From Xanthomonas rydalmerensis (lineage in GTDB: Bacteria; Pseudomonadota; Gammaproteobacteria; Xanthomonadales; Xanthomonadaceae): 64,000 nt of DNA. The stretch spans positions 644,001 through 708,000 of the forward strand of contig NZ_CP126170.1 of the NCBI RefSeq assembly GCF_033170385.1, in the 5' to 3' direction. Every line of letters begins with the position of its first letter. The first letter of the stretch is position 1. Both the position numbers and the translations under genes were made by a program. Below are positions 52,763-62,365 of this stretch, in pieces. A model generated the notes under the pieces. It was given only the letters and a program-made list of their open reading frames with translations, had not been told where the DNA came from and searched no databases.

Positions 52763-55700
52763 TCAGCGGCCGAACAGGCGCAGCCCCTCCACGCGCGTGC
52801 TGAAGCGCGCGCTGTTGTCGCTGGGATCGGCATCGGCCGAGGTCGAGCCGGCGCTGGCGCCGATCACGATCTGGCGGTCGGCCGGCAGCGGCCGCGTCGC
52901 CAGGCTCAGGCGGAACGCGGCGCTGGCGCCCGGCGCCAGGTCGGCGCCGCTGTGGCACTGGAAGCGCGCGCTGCGCAGGCCGTGGTTCTGCCGCACGCAC
53001 TGCCAGCCGCGCGGCGGTACCAGCGCGGTCAGGGCGGACAGGGTGCTGCCGTCGATCTCCAGGCTGGCGCCCTGCACCGGCGCATTGCCGTGGTTGCGTA
53101 CGTCGATGCGGTAGTCGGCGAAGAAGGCCAGGAACGGCAGGGTGGCCGGGCCGTCGATCGACACCGCCAGGTCGCCGGCCGGACGCGCCTGCACCGCCAC
53201 CGTGGCGCTGCCGCCGTTGTCGCCGGGGTTGGGATCCTCGGTCTGCGAGGCCACCGACGCGGCCAGGCTCAGGCTGCGCCCGACCAGGGCGGTGCCGGCC
53301 GGCACCGCCACGTCGAAGCGCGGCGTGGTGCCGGCAGCGAACTGCGCGGTGCTGCAGGTCACCACGGTCTGCGCGGCCACCTCCGGCGCGGCGCAGTCCC
53401 AGCCCGGGGCGGCGGTGACGCTCGGGACCACTGCTGCATCCAGGGCGAAGGCGACCGCGGCGGCGCGCGCCGCGTCCGGACCGGCATTGGCCAGGGTGAT
53501 GCTGTAGCGGATGGTGTCGCCGGCGTAGACCGAGGCGTTGGCGGCGCTCACACGCAGGCTCAGGTCGGCGCGCTCCAGCGGCTTGAGCTTGATCAGCACC
53601 ACCGCCGGGTCGTGGTCGGACAGCCGCGCCGGCGAGTTGGCGTCGTTGCGGGCCACGGCCGGGAAGTCGGCATTGAGCCGCGCGTGGGCTTCGCTGAGGC
53701 CGGCGATCTGCGCCGAGCGCATCAGCGCGCGGTTGGCCAGGATGTGATCCAGCGACTGCACATTGCCGTCGTAGGCGTAGGAGTAGCTCTGGTCCGGCGT
53801 CGACAGCAGGGTGAGGTTGTACAGCGCCGGATCGACCAGGGTAGCGCCGTCGCCGCCGACCACGGTCTGCGCGTCGGGCGCCGGCAGGCCGGTGACGGTG
53901 CCCATCGCATCGACGTAGCCGTCGTTGAACTCGAAGGCGTTGAAATCGCCCATCACCAGCACCTGCTCGGTGGGATCGGCGGCCTGGCGCGCCTGCAGCA
54001 GGTTGGCCAGGAACACCGCCTGCGCCTGGCGCTTGGCGCGGATGCGCTGGCCGCTGGCGTCGTCGGTCTCGGCGCCGTTGAGCGAACGCTGGTGCACCTC
54101 GACCACGGTCAGCGGCAGCGCGCGGCCGTCGGCGAAATGCACCACCGCCTTCAGCAGCAGCGGCGGACGGTCGTTGAGCAGGCTGACCGTGCCGCTGGGC
54201 TCGGTCCAGGTGGCGGCCTTGCCTTCCTGGCTCACCGAAACCACTTCGACGCGGGCGATGCCGGCACCGACCTGCGCGGTCTTGACCAGGAAGCCGACGT
54301 CGATGCCGCCCACGTCGTTGCCTTCCTGCAGGTAGGCCACGTACTGCGGATCGGGCTGGCCGGCGGCCACCGCGTCGCGGTTGACGCGCTCGGCCAGGGT
54401 CTGCAGCACGCTCAGGTTCTCGATCTCCACGGTGCCGAGGATGTCGGGCGTGTTGAGGTAGTTGCGGATCGCCAGCGAGGCCTTGTTGAGGCGCGCCTGG
54501 TAGGCGGCCGCGGTCAGCACCGGTTCGCCGATCGCCGGATCGTTCTGGTCGTCGAAGAAGCGCTCCATGTTGTAGGTGGCGATGTTGACGTCGTCGGCCT
54601 GCGGCGCCGGGGCCGGCTTGGGCTGGTCGGCGCCGTCGCACTGCACGCTGGGCGCGGTTTCCGGGTAGATGGTGTAGCGGCGGAAGCTGTAGTCCAGCGG
54701 GCCGCTGACGCCGAGCACGGTGCAGCCGGCGGCCACGTCGATACGCTCGCCGCCGAGGCCGGCGCTGCCGACCGCGATCACCTGCGGGCTGGTGTTCCAG
54801 CGCGGCACGTCGGCCGGCGAGCCGGCCGGCAGTGCGTCGGGCTGCTGCACGCCGGCGGTGCGCCAGGCGCGCGGCAGGCCGGTGACCACGGCATGGAACA
54901 CGCCGTTGCTGGTCGCGCTGGCGTTGGTCTCGTTGACGTTGCCCAGGGTCGGGGTGTTGACGGTCAGGCTGGGCACGCTGACGCGCATGCCTTCCAGGCG
55001 CTCGAGCTGGTCGTAGGCGCCGTTCGGGTCGGGGAAGCGGGTGGTCAGCTCGACCGCGGCCGGCAGCGGATTGCCGGTGGACTGCAGCAGCACCGTCGGC
55101 GCGCTCAGTTCGGTCAGCGGCGGCTGGCTGGGGTCGGTGCTGGGCACGTATTCGACCACCGTGGCCTGCACCCGCACCGCATTGCCCACCGCGGCCTCGG
55201 CCGGCGGCGCGCTGCCGGTGTAGACGTAGATGCCTTCTGAGGTGAGCGGGTCGGCGTCGGCCTGGGCGTCGGGCGTCTGCAGGAAGAAGCCGGCGCTGCG
55301 CCGCGCGGTGACGATGCCGCTGGTAGCGACCACCTGGCCGACCAGCGGCGAGCGCGCGCCGCTGCCCTGGATGCTGTGGATCGGCACCAGATTGAAGTCG
55401 TCGTTGAGAATCACCCCGCTGGCGGTCAGCGTGGACGGCAGCGCGCCGCTGATCCCGCTGATGTCCAGGTAGAAGGTCTCGTCGGGTTCGTTGCTGGTGT
55501 CGCCGTTGACCAGCACGCGCACCTCGGCGCTGCTCTCGCCGGCCGGGATGGTCACCTGGGTCGCGGCCAGCGCCTGGTAGTCGCTGCCGGCGGTGGCGGT
55601 GCCGTCGCGGGTGGCGACGGTGAAGTTCACGCCGGCGCTGCCGGCCGGCTGGCTCAGCGTCACCGTGAACACGAACGCGCTGCTGCCGCTGTCGCCCTCG

Positions 55701-56344
55701 GCGCGGCTGACGTTGGCCACGCTGGCCACCGGCTGGTTGCCGCCGCCGCACAGGCTGACCGGCGCGGCGCTGTTGCGCGGGGTCGGCGCGCCGGTGGCGA
55801 AGTCGGCGTTGTTGTTGTCGCTGTCGCTGCAGCCGCCGTTGCCGCGCAGCACCGCCAGGGTGTTGCTGGGCGCGGCGGTCGGGGCGCTGCCTTCGGCGCA
55901 GCTGGCGCTGCTGCCGTAGCCGACGAAGTCGGCGTTGCCGGCCGGGCAGGCGCCGCTCAGCGCGGCGCTGCTCTTGCTCAGCGCGATCTTGCCGGCGGTG
56001 CCGCTCATGGCGATGGTGCCGGTGGCATCGGGCGTGGGCAGCGCGGCGCTGCCGCCGCTGCCGTCGGCCTGCTTGACCAGGTAGTAGCCGCCCGGCGCAA
56101 TGCTGCCGCTCAGCGTAGTGACCTGCCAACTGCTGCCGGCGGCCGAGGCGTACTGCACCGACCAGCCGGCCAGGCTCACCGCCTCGCTGCCGTTGTTGTG
56201 CAATTCGACGAAATCGCTTTTGTAGGTGGCGCCGCTGTTGCCGCCACCGCCATAGACCTGGCTGATGACCACCTGCGCCTGGGCGTACCCGGCACACCCC
56301 AACGCGCACGACAACACTGCAGCTCGAAGCAGCATGGTTCGCAT
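52763..56344 (-). CDS. Large secreted nuclease (ExeM/NucH-like) with lamin-tail domain
   Basis: A 1,193-residue secreted protein. The signal peptide is LLRAAVLSCALGCAGYAQA; a lamin-tail domain follows (about 25-150, QVVISQVYGGGGNSGATYKSDFVELHN). Next come a Calx-beta domain (about 200-310, AEGDSGSSAFVFTVTLSQPAGSAGVNF), an OB-like/ExeM middle (HSIQGSGARSPLVGQVV) and an endonuclease/exonuclease/phosphatase domain (about 580-880, NIATYNMERFF, VEIENLS, VMGDFNAFEF, LSDHDPAVV). Two DUF11/CARDB-like Ig repeats close it. It degrades extracellular DNA. ATG 56344 has GGGAG upstream. Confidence 0.9.
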   Translation of the reverse strand: MRTMLLRAAVLSCALGCAGYAQAQVVISQVYGGGGNSGATYKSDFVELHNNGSEAVSLAGWSVQYASAAGSSWQVTTLSGSIAPGGYYLVKQADGSGGSAALPTPDATGTIAMSGTAGKIALSKSSAALSGACPAGNADFVGYGSSASCAEGSAPTAAPSNTLAVLRGNGGCSDSDNNNADFATGAPTPRNSAAPVSLCGGGNQPVASVANVSRAEGDSGSSAFVFTVTLSQPAGSAGVNFTVATRDGTATAGSDYQALAATQVTIPAGESSAEVRVLVNGDTSNEPDETFYLDISGISGALPSTLTASGVILNDDFNLVPIHSIQGSGARSPLVGQVVATSGIVTARRSAGFFLQTPDAQADADPLTSEGIYVYTGSAPPAEAAVGNAVRVQATVVEYVPSTDPSQPPLTELSAPTVLLQSTGNPLPAAVELTTRFPDPNGAYDQLERLEGMRVSVPSLTVNTPTLGNVNETNASATSNGVFHAVVTGLPRAWRTAGVQQPDALPAGSPADVPRWNTSPQVIAVGSAGLGGERIDVAAGCTVLGVSGPLDYSFRRYTIYPETAPSVQCDGADQPKPAPAPQADDVNIATYNMERFFDDQNDPAIGEPVLTAAAYQARLNKASLAIRNYLNTPDILGTVEIENLSVLQTLAERVNRDAVAAGQPDPQYVAYLQEGNDVGGIDVGFLVKTAQVGAGIARVEVVSVSQEGKAATWTEPSGTVSLLNDRPPLLLKAVVHFADGRALPLTVVEVHQRSLNGAETDDASGQRIRAKRQAQAVFLANLLQARQAADPTEQVLVMGDFNAFEFNDGYVDAMGTVTGLPAPDAQTVVGGDGATLVDPALYNLTLLSTPDQSYSYAYDGNVQSLDHILANRALMRSAQIAGLSEAHARLNADFPAVARNDANSPARLSDHDPAVVLIKLKPLERADLSLRVSAANASVYAGDTIRYSITLANAGPDAARAAAVAFALDAAVVPSVTAAPGWDCAAPEVAAQTVVTCSTAQFAAGTTPRFDVAVPAGTALVGRSLSLAASVASQTEDPNPGDNGGSATVAVQARPAGDLAVSIDGPATLPFLAFFADYRIDVRNHGNAPVQGASLEIDGSTLSALTALVPPRGWQCVRQNHGLRSARFQCHSGADLAPGASAAFRLSLATRPLPADRQIVIGASAGSTSADADPSDNSARFSTRVEGLRLFGR

Positions 56345-56652
56345 GAACAAGATCTCCCCAATCCTTGAAGACGTGGACTCAAGAGTGGCTAACGAAACGT
56401 CGCGAGCAGTCGCCAGGCGGGTGCGGACGGCGCGGAGGAACCGCAGTGTGCAAGTGGCACATGAGGATTCCGAGCACCGGCCGCGCCTGCCTGGTGGCTG
56501 CGCAGTCCTTTTGTCAGCCGCTCTTACGCAGATGAACCGACGGCGCCCCCAGCGCCGCCGACGATTGTGCCGGAGTTTGACAACGGGTGCTGACCAATGT
56601 GTGACATTCGTCGCTGCGGTACCCTTGCCGGCCCGGAACGCCCCTGCCGCCC
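56345..56652. other. Divergent gap between nuclease and kynA
   Basis: About 300 bp without a gene. Promoters of both flanking genes should lie here; TTGACAACGG...TGTGACATT near 56576-56606 may be the kynA promoter region, but no confident pair of boxes can be named. Confidence 0.45.
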
Positions 56653-57564
56653 ATGCCCGTCGAACAGAACCAGCGCCCGCTTGAAGCCGGCATCCATACC
56701 GACCTGGAAGGCCGCCTCACCTATGGCGGCTATCTGCGCCTGGACCGGCTGCTGTCGGCGCAGCAACCGCTGTCGAACCCGCCGCACCACGACGAACTGC
56801 TGTTCATCGTCCAGCACCAGACCTCCGAGCTGTGGCTGAAGCTGCTGGCGCACGAGCTGGGCGCGGCGATCGCGCACCTGCAGCGCGATCAGGTCTGGCA
56901 GTGCCGCAAGGTGCTGGCGCGCAGCAAGCAGGTGCTGCGCCTGCTGACCGAGCAGTGGTCGGTGCTGGAGACCCTGACCCCGTCCGAGTACATGGGCTTT
57001 CGCGACGTGCTCGGCCCGTCCTCCGGGTTCCAGTCGCTGCAGTACCGCACCATCGAATTCATGCTCGGCAACAAGAACGCGCAGATGCTGCCGGTGTTCG
57101 ACCACGACCCGCAGGGCCAGGCGGCGCTGCAGTCGGTGCTGGAAGCGCCCAGCCTGTACGAGGAGTTCCTGCGCTACCTGGCCCGCTTCGGCCATGCGGT
57201 GCCGGCGCCGTACCACGCCCGCGACTGGCGCCAGCCGCATGTCAGCGACCCGCTGCTGCGCCCGGTGTTCGAACGCATCTACGAGAACACCGACCGCTAC
57301 TGGCGCGAGTACGCGCTGTGCGAGGACCTGGTGGATCTGGAAACCCAGTTCCAGCTGTGGCGCTTCCGCCATATGCGCACGGTGATGCGGGTGATCGGCT
57401 TCAAGCGCGGCACCGGCGGCTCCAGCGGCGTCGGCTTCCTGCAACAGGCGCTGGCGCTGACCTTCTTTCCGGAGCTGTTCGAAGTTCGCACCTCGGTGGG
57501 GCTGGAGAGCCGGGACGCGGGACTCGGGACCCGGGACCCGGGTGGGGCGTCGCAAGCTCCGTAA
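56653..57564 (+). CDS. kynA: Tryptophan 2,3-dioxygenase
   Basis: A 303-residue heme enzyme opening the indole ring of tryptophan to N-formylkynurenine. It has the conserved [13 protein letters not shown] start, [21 protein letters not shown] (distal-site His), [16 protein letters not shown] and [26 protein letters not shown] (proximal His region). Helical fold, usual length. The last 20 residues ([20 protein letters not shown]) are encoded by a GGGACTCGGGACCCGGG repeat rather than by the family's tail. Other kynurenine genes are not in the window. ATG 56653. Confidence 0.95.
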   Translation: MPVEQNQRPLEAGIHTDLEGRLTYGGYLRLDRLLSAQQPLSNPPHHDELLFIVQHQTSELWLKLLAHELGAAIAHLQRDQVWQCRKVLARSKQVLRLLTEQWSVLETLTPSEYMGFRDVLGPSSGFQSLQYRTIEFMLGNKNAQMLPVFDHDPQGQAALQSVLEAPSLYEEFLRYLARFGHAVPAPYHARDWRQPHVSDPLLRPVFERIYENTDRYWREYALCEDLVDLETQFQLWRFRHMRTVMRVIGFKRGTGGSSGVGFLQQALALTFFPELFEVRTSVGLESRDAGLGTRDPGGASQAP

Positions 57565-57752
57565 TGGAGCGTGCTGTCAGACGCCGCCCGGCCTTGCTGC
57601 GCTGCGTCGTCGGAGGCTTTCGTTTTTCCGTGTGGCGTGTCGTGTGGACGCTGGCTTACCGCATGCGGACATCGCCTTCTCGCCCGGAATCCCTGGTTGT
57701 CGAGGTCCCGCTTTTCCGGGTCCCGGGCCCCGGGTCCCGAGTCCCGGCTTCT
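57509..57752. repeat. Inverted GGGACTCGGGACCCGGG repeats
   Basis: One arm at 57509-57542 runs into the 3' end of kynA; the inverted arm (CCGGGCCCCGGGTCCCGAG) lies around 57713-57752, before the transporter gene. The sequence between 57565 and 57855 holds no convincing gene. Confidence 0.8.
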
Positions 57753-57855
57753 CCACGCATTTGACGCCACGCCGTCGCTCGGTGATCCTCGCCCGTTGCC
57801 CGGCCTGGCCGGACGCACCGCCCCAGCCCATCCTGAATACGCAAGGGAACACCGC

Positions 57856-59379
57856 ATGAGCGTTGACGTCGTCGCGTCGAACCACCCCGCCTCACCGCAG
57901 CCGCCGTCAGCGCAACCGCCCGAATTCAAGACCCTGCTGGGTCATCCGCGTCCCCTGTGGATGCTGTTCATGACCGAGTTCTGGGAGCGCTTCGCGTTCT
58001 ACGGCATTCGCTGGGCACTGGTGCTGTACATCGTGGCGCAGTTCCATGGCGGCCAGGGCACGGGCCAGGCCTCGGCCAGCGCGACCTACGGCGCCTACCT
58101 GGCGCTGGTGTACGCAGCGGCGATCTTCGGCGGCTACATCGCCGACCGGGTGCTCGGCTACCAGCGCTCGATCCTGGTCGGCGCCGCGGTCATGGCCGCC
58201 GGCCTGTTCCTGATCTCCGTGCCCAACCCGCAGATCTTCGAACTGGGCCTGGCCACCGTGGTGGTCGGCAACGGCCTGTTCAAACCCAATATCTCGACCA
58301 TGGTCGGCAAGCTGTACAGCGTCGCCGATCCGCGCCGCGACAGCGGGTTCACCATCTTCTACATGGGCATCAACCTGGGCGCGATGATCGCGCCGTGGCT
58401 GACCCAGCAGCTGGCCGAGAAGGTGTTCGGCACCGAAGCGATGCCGTCCTACAAGATGGTGTTCATCGCCTCGGGCATCGGCATGCTGATCAGCCTGGTG
58501 TGGTTCTGGTTCGGCCGCCGCCAGCTCAAGGGCATCGGCGCGCCGTTGCCGGGCGGTGCCGGCGGCATGCGCGTGGTCTACGTGCTGCTGGGCATGCTGG
58601 TGGCGATCCCGGCGGTGTACCTGGCGCTTGCCGCCGGCGCCGAAGTGCTGCAGTGGATCCTCAGCACCATGTTCGTGGCCCTGGCGGTCATGCTGCTGGT
58701 GGAGGGCATCCGCAACGGCAAGGTGGCGCGCGACAAGGTCATCGCGATGCTGATCATCTTCGCCTTCAACGTGCTGTTCTGGATGTTCTTCGAGCAGGCC
58801 GGCAGCTCCTTCACCTTCCTCGCCGACGAGATCGTCAACCGCCAGTTCGGCGACTGGACCTTCCCGACCGCGTGGTTCCAATCGGTCAACTCGCTGGCGA
58901 TCATCACCCTGGCGCCGCTCATCGCCTGGATCTGGGTCAAGGCCGGCCGCTTCAATCCGTCGATCTCGCGCAAGTTCGCGCTCGGCCTGATGTTCAACGG
59001 CCTGGCCTTCCTGTTGCTGATGTTCGCGCTGTCGAGCCTGGTCAACGACGCCGGCAAGATCCCGTTCTGGACGCTGTTCATGGTCTACGTCATCCAGTCG
59101 GTGGGCGAGCTGTGCCTGTCGCCGATCGGGTTGTCGATGGTGACCAAGCTGGCGCCGCTGCGGCTGGTCGGTTTCGGCATGGGCGGCTGGTTCCTGTCCA
59201 CCGGCATCGGCAACAACCTGTCCGGCATCTTCGCCAGCCATGTCAGCGGCGAAGGCGGCATGACCGTGTCTTCCGCGCTGGGCGGGTATACCTTCGGATT
59301 CTGGGCGCTGCTGGGCGCCGGCGTGGTGCTGTTCCTGATCGCGCCGTTGATCAGCAAGCTGATGCATGGTGTGAAGTGA
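57856..59379 (+). CDS. POT-family proton-coupled peptide transporter
   Basis: A 507-residue inner-membrane symporter for di- and tripeptides. The hallmark FWERFAFYGIRWALVLYI (ExxERFxYY-type motif) is in span 1, followed by GGYIADRVLGYQRSILVGA (PTR2 signature) and FTIFYMGINLGAMIAPWL. Fourteen spans are expected, with a long central loop (FGRRQLKGIGAPLPGGAGG). The C-terminal AMLIIFAFNVLFWMFFEQAG is also family-typical. ATG 57856. It probably feeds peptides to the amino-acid degradation genes around it; the thioredoxin lipoprotein gene follows after 10 bp. Confidence 0.92.
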   Translation: MSVDVVASNHPASPQPPSAQPPEFKTLLGHPRPLWMLFMTEFWERFAFYGIRWALVLYIVAQFHGGQGTGQASASATYGAYLALVYAAAIFGGYIADRVLGYQRSILVGAAVMAAGLFLISVPNPQIFELGLATVVVGNGLFKPNISTMVGKLYSVADPRRDSGFTIFYMGINLGAMIAPWLTQQLAEKVFGTEAMPSYKMVFIASGIGMLISLVWFWFGRRQLKGIGAPLPGGAGGMRVVYVLLGMLVAIPAVYLALAAGAEVLQWILSTMFVALAVMLLVEGIRNGKVARDKVIAMLIIFAFNVLFWMFFEQAGSSFTFLADEIVNRQFGDWTFPTAWFQSVNSLAIITLAPLIAWIWVKAGRFNPSISRKFALGLMFNGLAFLLLMFALSSLVNDAGKIPFWTLFMVYVIQSVGELCLSPIGLSMVTKLAPLRLVGFGMGGWFLSTGIGNNLSGIFASHVSGEGGMTVSSALGGYTFGFWALLGAGVVLFLIAPLISKLMHGVK

Positions 59380-59389
59380 GGACGTGGCA

Positions 59390-59992
59390 ATGCTGATGAA
59401 CAAGACGATGTGCGCTGCCCTGGTGGCGGTGCTGGCGCTGAGCGGTTGTGGCCAGACGGCGGCACCGCCCGATGCGCCGGCGCCGGCCAAGCCGCTGGAT
59501 ACCTCGGTGCAGAAGCCGCCGGTGGCCGATCCCAACCAGCCGGTGGCCTCGGGCAATACCCCGGCGGCCGCCGACATCGCCGCGGCCAAGGCGCTGGGCG
59601 CGCAGTTCGATCCGCAGCGCAACCCGGCCGACGACCTGGACACCGCCATGGTCGAGGCCAAGCGCGGCGGCAAGCGCATCCTGCTCGACGTGGGCAACGA
59701 GGCCTGCGACTGGTGCCACACCCTGGATACCTTCATCGAGGGCGATGCGGAACTGCGCAGCTTCCGCGACGCCAACTTCGTGTGGGTCAAGGTCAACGTC
59801 AGCGACGCCAACAAGAACGAGGCGTTCATGGCGCAGTACCCGAAGATCGTCGACTTCCCGCACCTGCTGGTGCTCGACGCCGACGGCAAGCTGCTGCATT
59901 CGCAGGTGGTCGGCGACCTGCAGAAGGACAAGGGCTACGACCGCAAGAAGTTCTCGGACTTCCTGAGGCAGTGGGCGCCGCCGAAGCCCTGA
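59390..59992 (+). CDS. Thioredoxin-fold lipoprotein
   Basis: A 200-residue exported lipoprotein: lipobox LSGC with Cys20, a Pro/Ala-rich linker, then a Thioredoxin_7-like domain (from about residue 80). The active site CDWC is at 106-109 (VGNEACDWCHTLDTFI), followed by FVWVKVNVSDANKNEAF and the cis-Pro FPHLLVLDADGK. Probably a periplasmic disulfide reductase. GAGGA lies 7 bases before ATG 59390; GTG 59384 and ATG 59396 are alternatives. The gene lies just after the peptide transporter and may be cotranscribed. Confidence 0.83.
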   Translation: MLMNKTMCAALVAVLALSGCGQTAAPPDAPAPAKPLDTSVQKPPVADPNQPVASGNTPAAADIAAAKALGAQFDPQRNPADDLDTAMVEAKRGGKRILLDVGNEACDWCHTLDTFIEGDAELRSFRDANFVWVKVNVSDANKNEAFMAQYPKIVDFPHLLVLDADGKLLHSQVVGDLQKDKGYDRKKFSDFLRQWAPPKP

Positions 59993-60014
59993 GCGGCGGC
60001 GGCGTCTGGTTTCC

Positions 60015-60082
60015 GTAGGAGCGGCTTCAGCCGCGACCGGGCGTTCCTAGGAATGCCCGGTCGCGGCTTAAGCCGCTCCTAC
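60015..60082. repeat. REP-like repeat, paired arms
   Basis: Both arms present (the right arm reads GGCTTAAGCCGCTCCTAC, a one-base variant), 23 bp after the lipoprotein stop, between convergent genes. Confidence 0.87.
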
Positions 60083-60119
60083 GGTGTTTAAAGGCCCGCC
60101 GTTCGCGGCCCCCGGCGCC

Positions 60120-60602
60120 TCAGCGCCCGGTCATGCTCGGCAGGCCCTCGGCCGCCAGGCGGTCGATCAGCCGGTTCAGCAACCGCTGCTCGTCCTCGCT
60201 GAAGGGCGCCAGCAGGCGCCGTTCGCACTCCAGCACCATCGGCGCCACCACCTGGTACACCTCCACCCCGGCCGGGGTCAGGTGCAGCACCGAGCGGCGG
60301 CGGTCGTCGCCATGGGTCTCGCGCTGGATGAAACCGCGCTCCAGCTGCCGCGCCACCGCCCGGCTCACCGCCACCTTGTCCATCGCGGTGCGCTCGGAGA
60401 CCTCACCGGCCGACAGCCCCGGGTACAGCGCCAGCACCGCCATCACCCGCCACTCGGTCACCGCCATGCCGTAGCGCTCGCCGTAGACGCGGGCGATGTT
60501 GCTGCTGATCCGGTTGGACAGCACGCTGATCCGGTACGGCAGGAACCGTTCCAGATCCAGGGAGGGCGAGTCGGGCGTGGGAGCGGGCGTGGCGATCGTC
60601 AT
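60120..60602 (-). CDS. MarR-family regulator, probable regulator of hpd
   Basis: A 160-residue MarR-type winged-helix regulator: dimer helices (RFLPYRISVLSNRISSNIARVYGERYGM) and DNA-binding part (TEWRVMAVLALYPGLSAGEVSERTAMDKVAVSRAVARQLERGFIQRETHGDDRRRSVLHLT), with the conserved wing DDRRR. It is divergent from hpd across 136 bp that hold a TTGTA-AC-TACAA palindrome, so it likely controls tyrosine breakdown in response to an aromatic acid. ATG 60602. Confidence 0.87.
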   Translation of the reverse strand: MTIATPAPTPDSPSLDLERFLPYRISVLSNRISSNIARVYGERYGMAVTEWRVMAVLALYPGLSAGEVSERTAMDKVAVSRAVARQLERGFIQRETHGDDRRRSVLHLTPAGVEVYQVVAPMVLECERRLLAPFSEDEQRLLNRLIDRLAAEGLPSMTGR

Positions 60603-60631
60603 GCTGCATTGCACCTTGCTGGTGGTTTCAC

Positions 60632-60643
60632 TTGTAACTACAA
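60632..60643. promoter_or_regulatory. Candidate MarR operator before hpd
   Basis: TTGTA and TACAA are exact inverted repeats around AC, 30 bp from the regulator start and about 96 bp before hpd. A purine-rich GGAGGATACTACGG follows and could contain a -10-like element. Confidence 0.45.
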
Positions 60644-60738
60644 CGGAGGATACTACGGCCATTCTCGCGAGTCTGGCGTCCGTCCGCACCCGAAATTTCG
60701 GCCGGCCGCCGCGACCCCCGTCCTCCAGGAGACGCGTC

Positions 60739-61851
60739 ATGAGTGCACAACCGCAACATCCGTCGCAGCCCGCCAACCTCGGCATGCAGGTCACCACCTT
60801 CGAGAACCCGATGGGCATCGACGGTTTCGAGTTCGTGGAATTCGCCGCGCCGGCCGGGCAGGGCGAGCAGTTGCACGCGTACTTCCGCAGCATGGGTTTC
60901 ACCGCGGTGCTGCGTCATCGCCAGCGCGCGATCACCGTGTACCGCCAGGGCGGGGTCAACTTTCTGGTCAACGAGGACCCGGATTCGTTCGCCGCCGATT
61001 TCGCCGCCGCGCATGGCCCCTGTGCCTGCGGCTTCGCGATCCGCTTCCAACACCCGGCCGACGAAGTGTTCGCCAAGGTGCTGGAGAACGGCGGCGAAGC
61101 CATCGCCGACAAGGCCGACACCCGCGCGGTGCCGGCACCGGTGGTCAAGGGCATCGGCGACTGCATGCTGTACCTGGTCGACCAGTACGGCGAGAAGGGC
61201 TCGGTGTATACCGAGTTCGAGCCGGTGCCCGGCGCCGACCAGCACCCGGCCGGCTTCGGCCTGACCTTCATCGACCACCTGACCCACAACCTGTACTTCG
61301 GCAACATGCAGCGCTGGTCGGATTACTACGAGCGCCTGTTCAACTTCCGCGAGATCCGCTACTTCGACATCAAGGGCGCCAAGACCGGCCTGGTGTCCAA
61401 GGCGATGACCGCGCCGGACGGCGTGGTACGCATCCCGCTCAACGAATCGTCGGATCCGAAGAGCCAGATCAACGAGTACCTGGACGCCTATCGCGGTGAA
61501 GGCATCCAGCACATCGCCTGCTTCACCGACGACATCTACGAAACGGTCGAGCGCATGCGCGCGGCCGGCGTCGCGTTCCTGGATACGCCGGACACCTATT
61601 TCGAGGTGATCGACCAGCGCATTCCCAACCACGGCGAGGACGTGGCGCGGCTGGCGCGCAACAAGATCCTGATCGACGCCGACGCGGAGACCAAGCAGCG
61701 CAAGCTGCTGCAGATATTCACCCAGAACTGCATCGGCCCGATCTTCTTCGAGATCATCCAGCGCAAGGGCAACGAAGGCTTCGGCGAAGGCAACTTCAAG
61801 GCGCTGTTCGAGAGCATCGAGCGCGACCAGATGAAGCGCGGCGTGCTTTGA
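60739..61851 (+). CDS. hpd: 4-hydroxyphenylpyruvate dioxygenase
   Basis: A 370-residue iron dioxygenase turning 4-hydroxyphenylpyruvate into homogentisate. The C-terminal half carries the iron ligands: His in LTFIDHLTHNLYFGNM, His in GIQHIACFTDDI and Glu in PIFFEIIQRKGNEGFGEGNFKALFESIE. The N-terminal half is the regulatory vicinal-oxygen-chelate fold. ATG 60739 follows CAGGAG. The next step, hmgA, lies 537 bp downstream, separated by a DUF559 gene between inverted repeats. Control by the divergent MarR gene is likely. Confidence 0.94.
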   Translation: MSAQPQHPSQPANLGMQVTTFENPMGIDGFEFVEFAAPAGQGEQLHAYFRSMGFTAVLRHRQRAITVYRQGGVNFLVNEDPDSFAADFAAAHGPCACGFAIRFQHPADEVFAKVLENGGEAIADKADTRAVPAPVVKGIGDCMLYLVDQYGEKGSVYTEFEPVPGADQHPAGFGLTFIDHLTHNLYFGNMQRWSDYYERLFNFREIRYFDIKGAKTGLVSKAMTAPDGVVRIPLNESSDPKSQINEYLDAYRGEGIQHIACFTDDIYETVERMRAAGVAFLDTPDTYFEVIDQRIPNHGEDVARLARNKILIDADAETKQRKLLQIFTQNCIGPIFFEIIQRKGNEGFGEGNFKALFESIERDQMKRGVL

Positions 61852-61929
61852 CTTCGGGTTTTGACAACAGGTTTTGACAGCGAGCGGACGCTGACAGCGC
61901 ATCGCGGAGACTTCCGACAGCCGGTGTAG

Positions 61930-62365
61930 CCCCTCTCCCGTCGGGAGAGGGGTTGGGGTGAGGGTACGGTAAAGATCATGACGATCAAGCCGCCTTTACC
62001 CACAGCCACGCTGACACACGCACGCCAGCTACGTCGCACCATGACCGATGCCGAGCGCGCACTGTGGAGGTCTCTGAGAAGTGGGCAGTTGCAAGGTTTC
62101 AAGTTCCGGCGGCAGTACCCGATCCCTCCCTACATCGCTGATTTCTGCTGTGTGTCAGCAAAGCTGATTGTCGAAATCGATGGTGCGCAACACACCGAAC
62201 CACGCGATGTCACAAGAACGCGTTGGCTCGAATCGCGAGGCTGGCGGATCGTTCGCTTCTGGAACAACGATGTGCTGCTTTCGAGAGATGCCGTGATCCA
62301 GGCGATTTGTGACGCGACCGGGGCGCCGTACCCTCACCCCAACCCCTCTCCCGGTGGGAGAGGGG
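61930..62365. repeat. Inverted hairpin repeats flanking the DUF559 gene
   Basis: Left copy 61930-61965 (CCCCTCTCCC hairpin then TTGGGGTGAGGGT) and inverted right copy 62330-62365. The right copy encodes the last residues of the DUF559 protein ([12 protein letters not shown]). Confidence 0.9.

Noticed and set aside
52952..55240. A 762-residue frame antisense to the nuclease
   Set aside because: Low-complexity His/Gly/Arg-rich translation typical of antisense GC-rich DNA; the nuclease domains lie on the other strand.
57907..59931. A 674-residue frame antisense to the peptide transporter
   Set aside because: The transporter has full family signatures; the antisense product is His/Gln/Asp-rich without domains.
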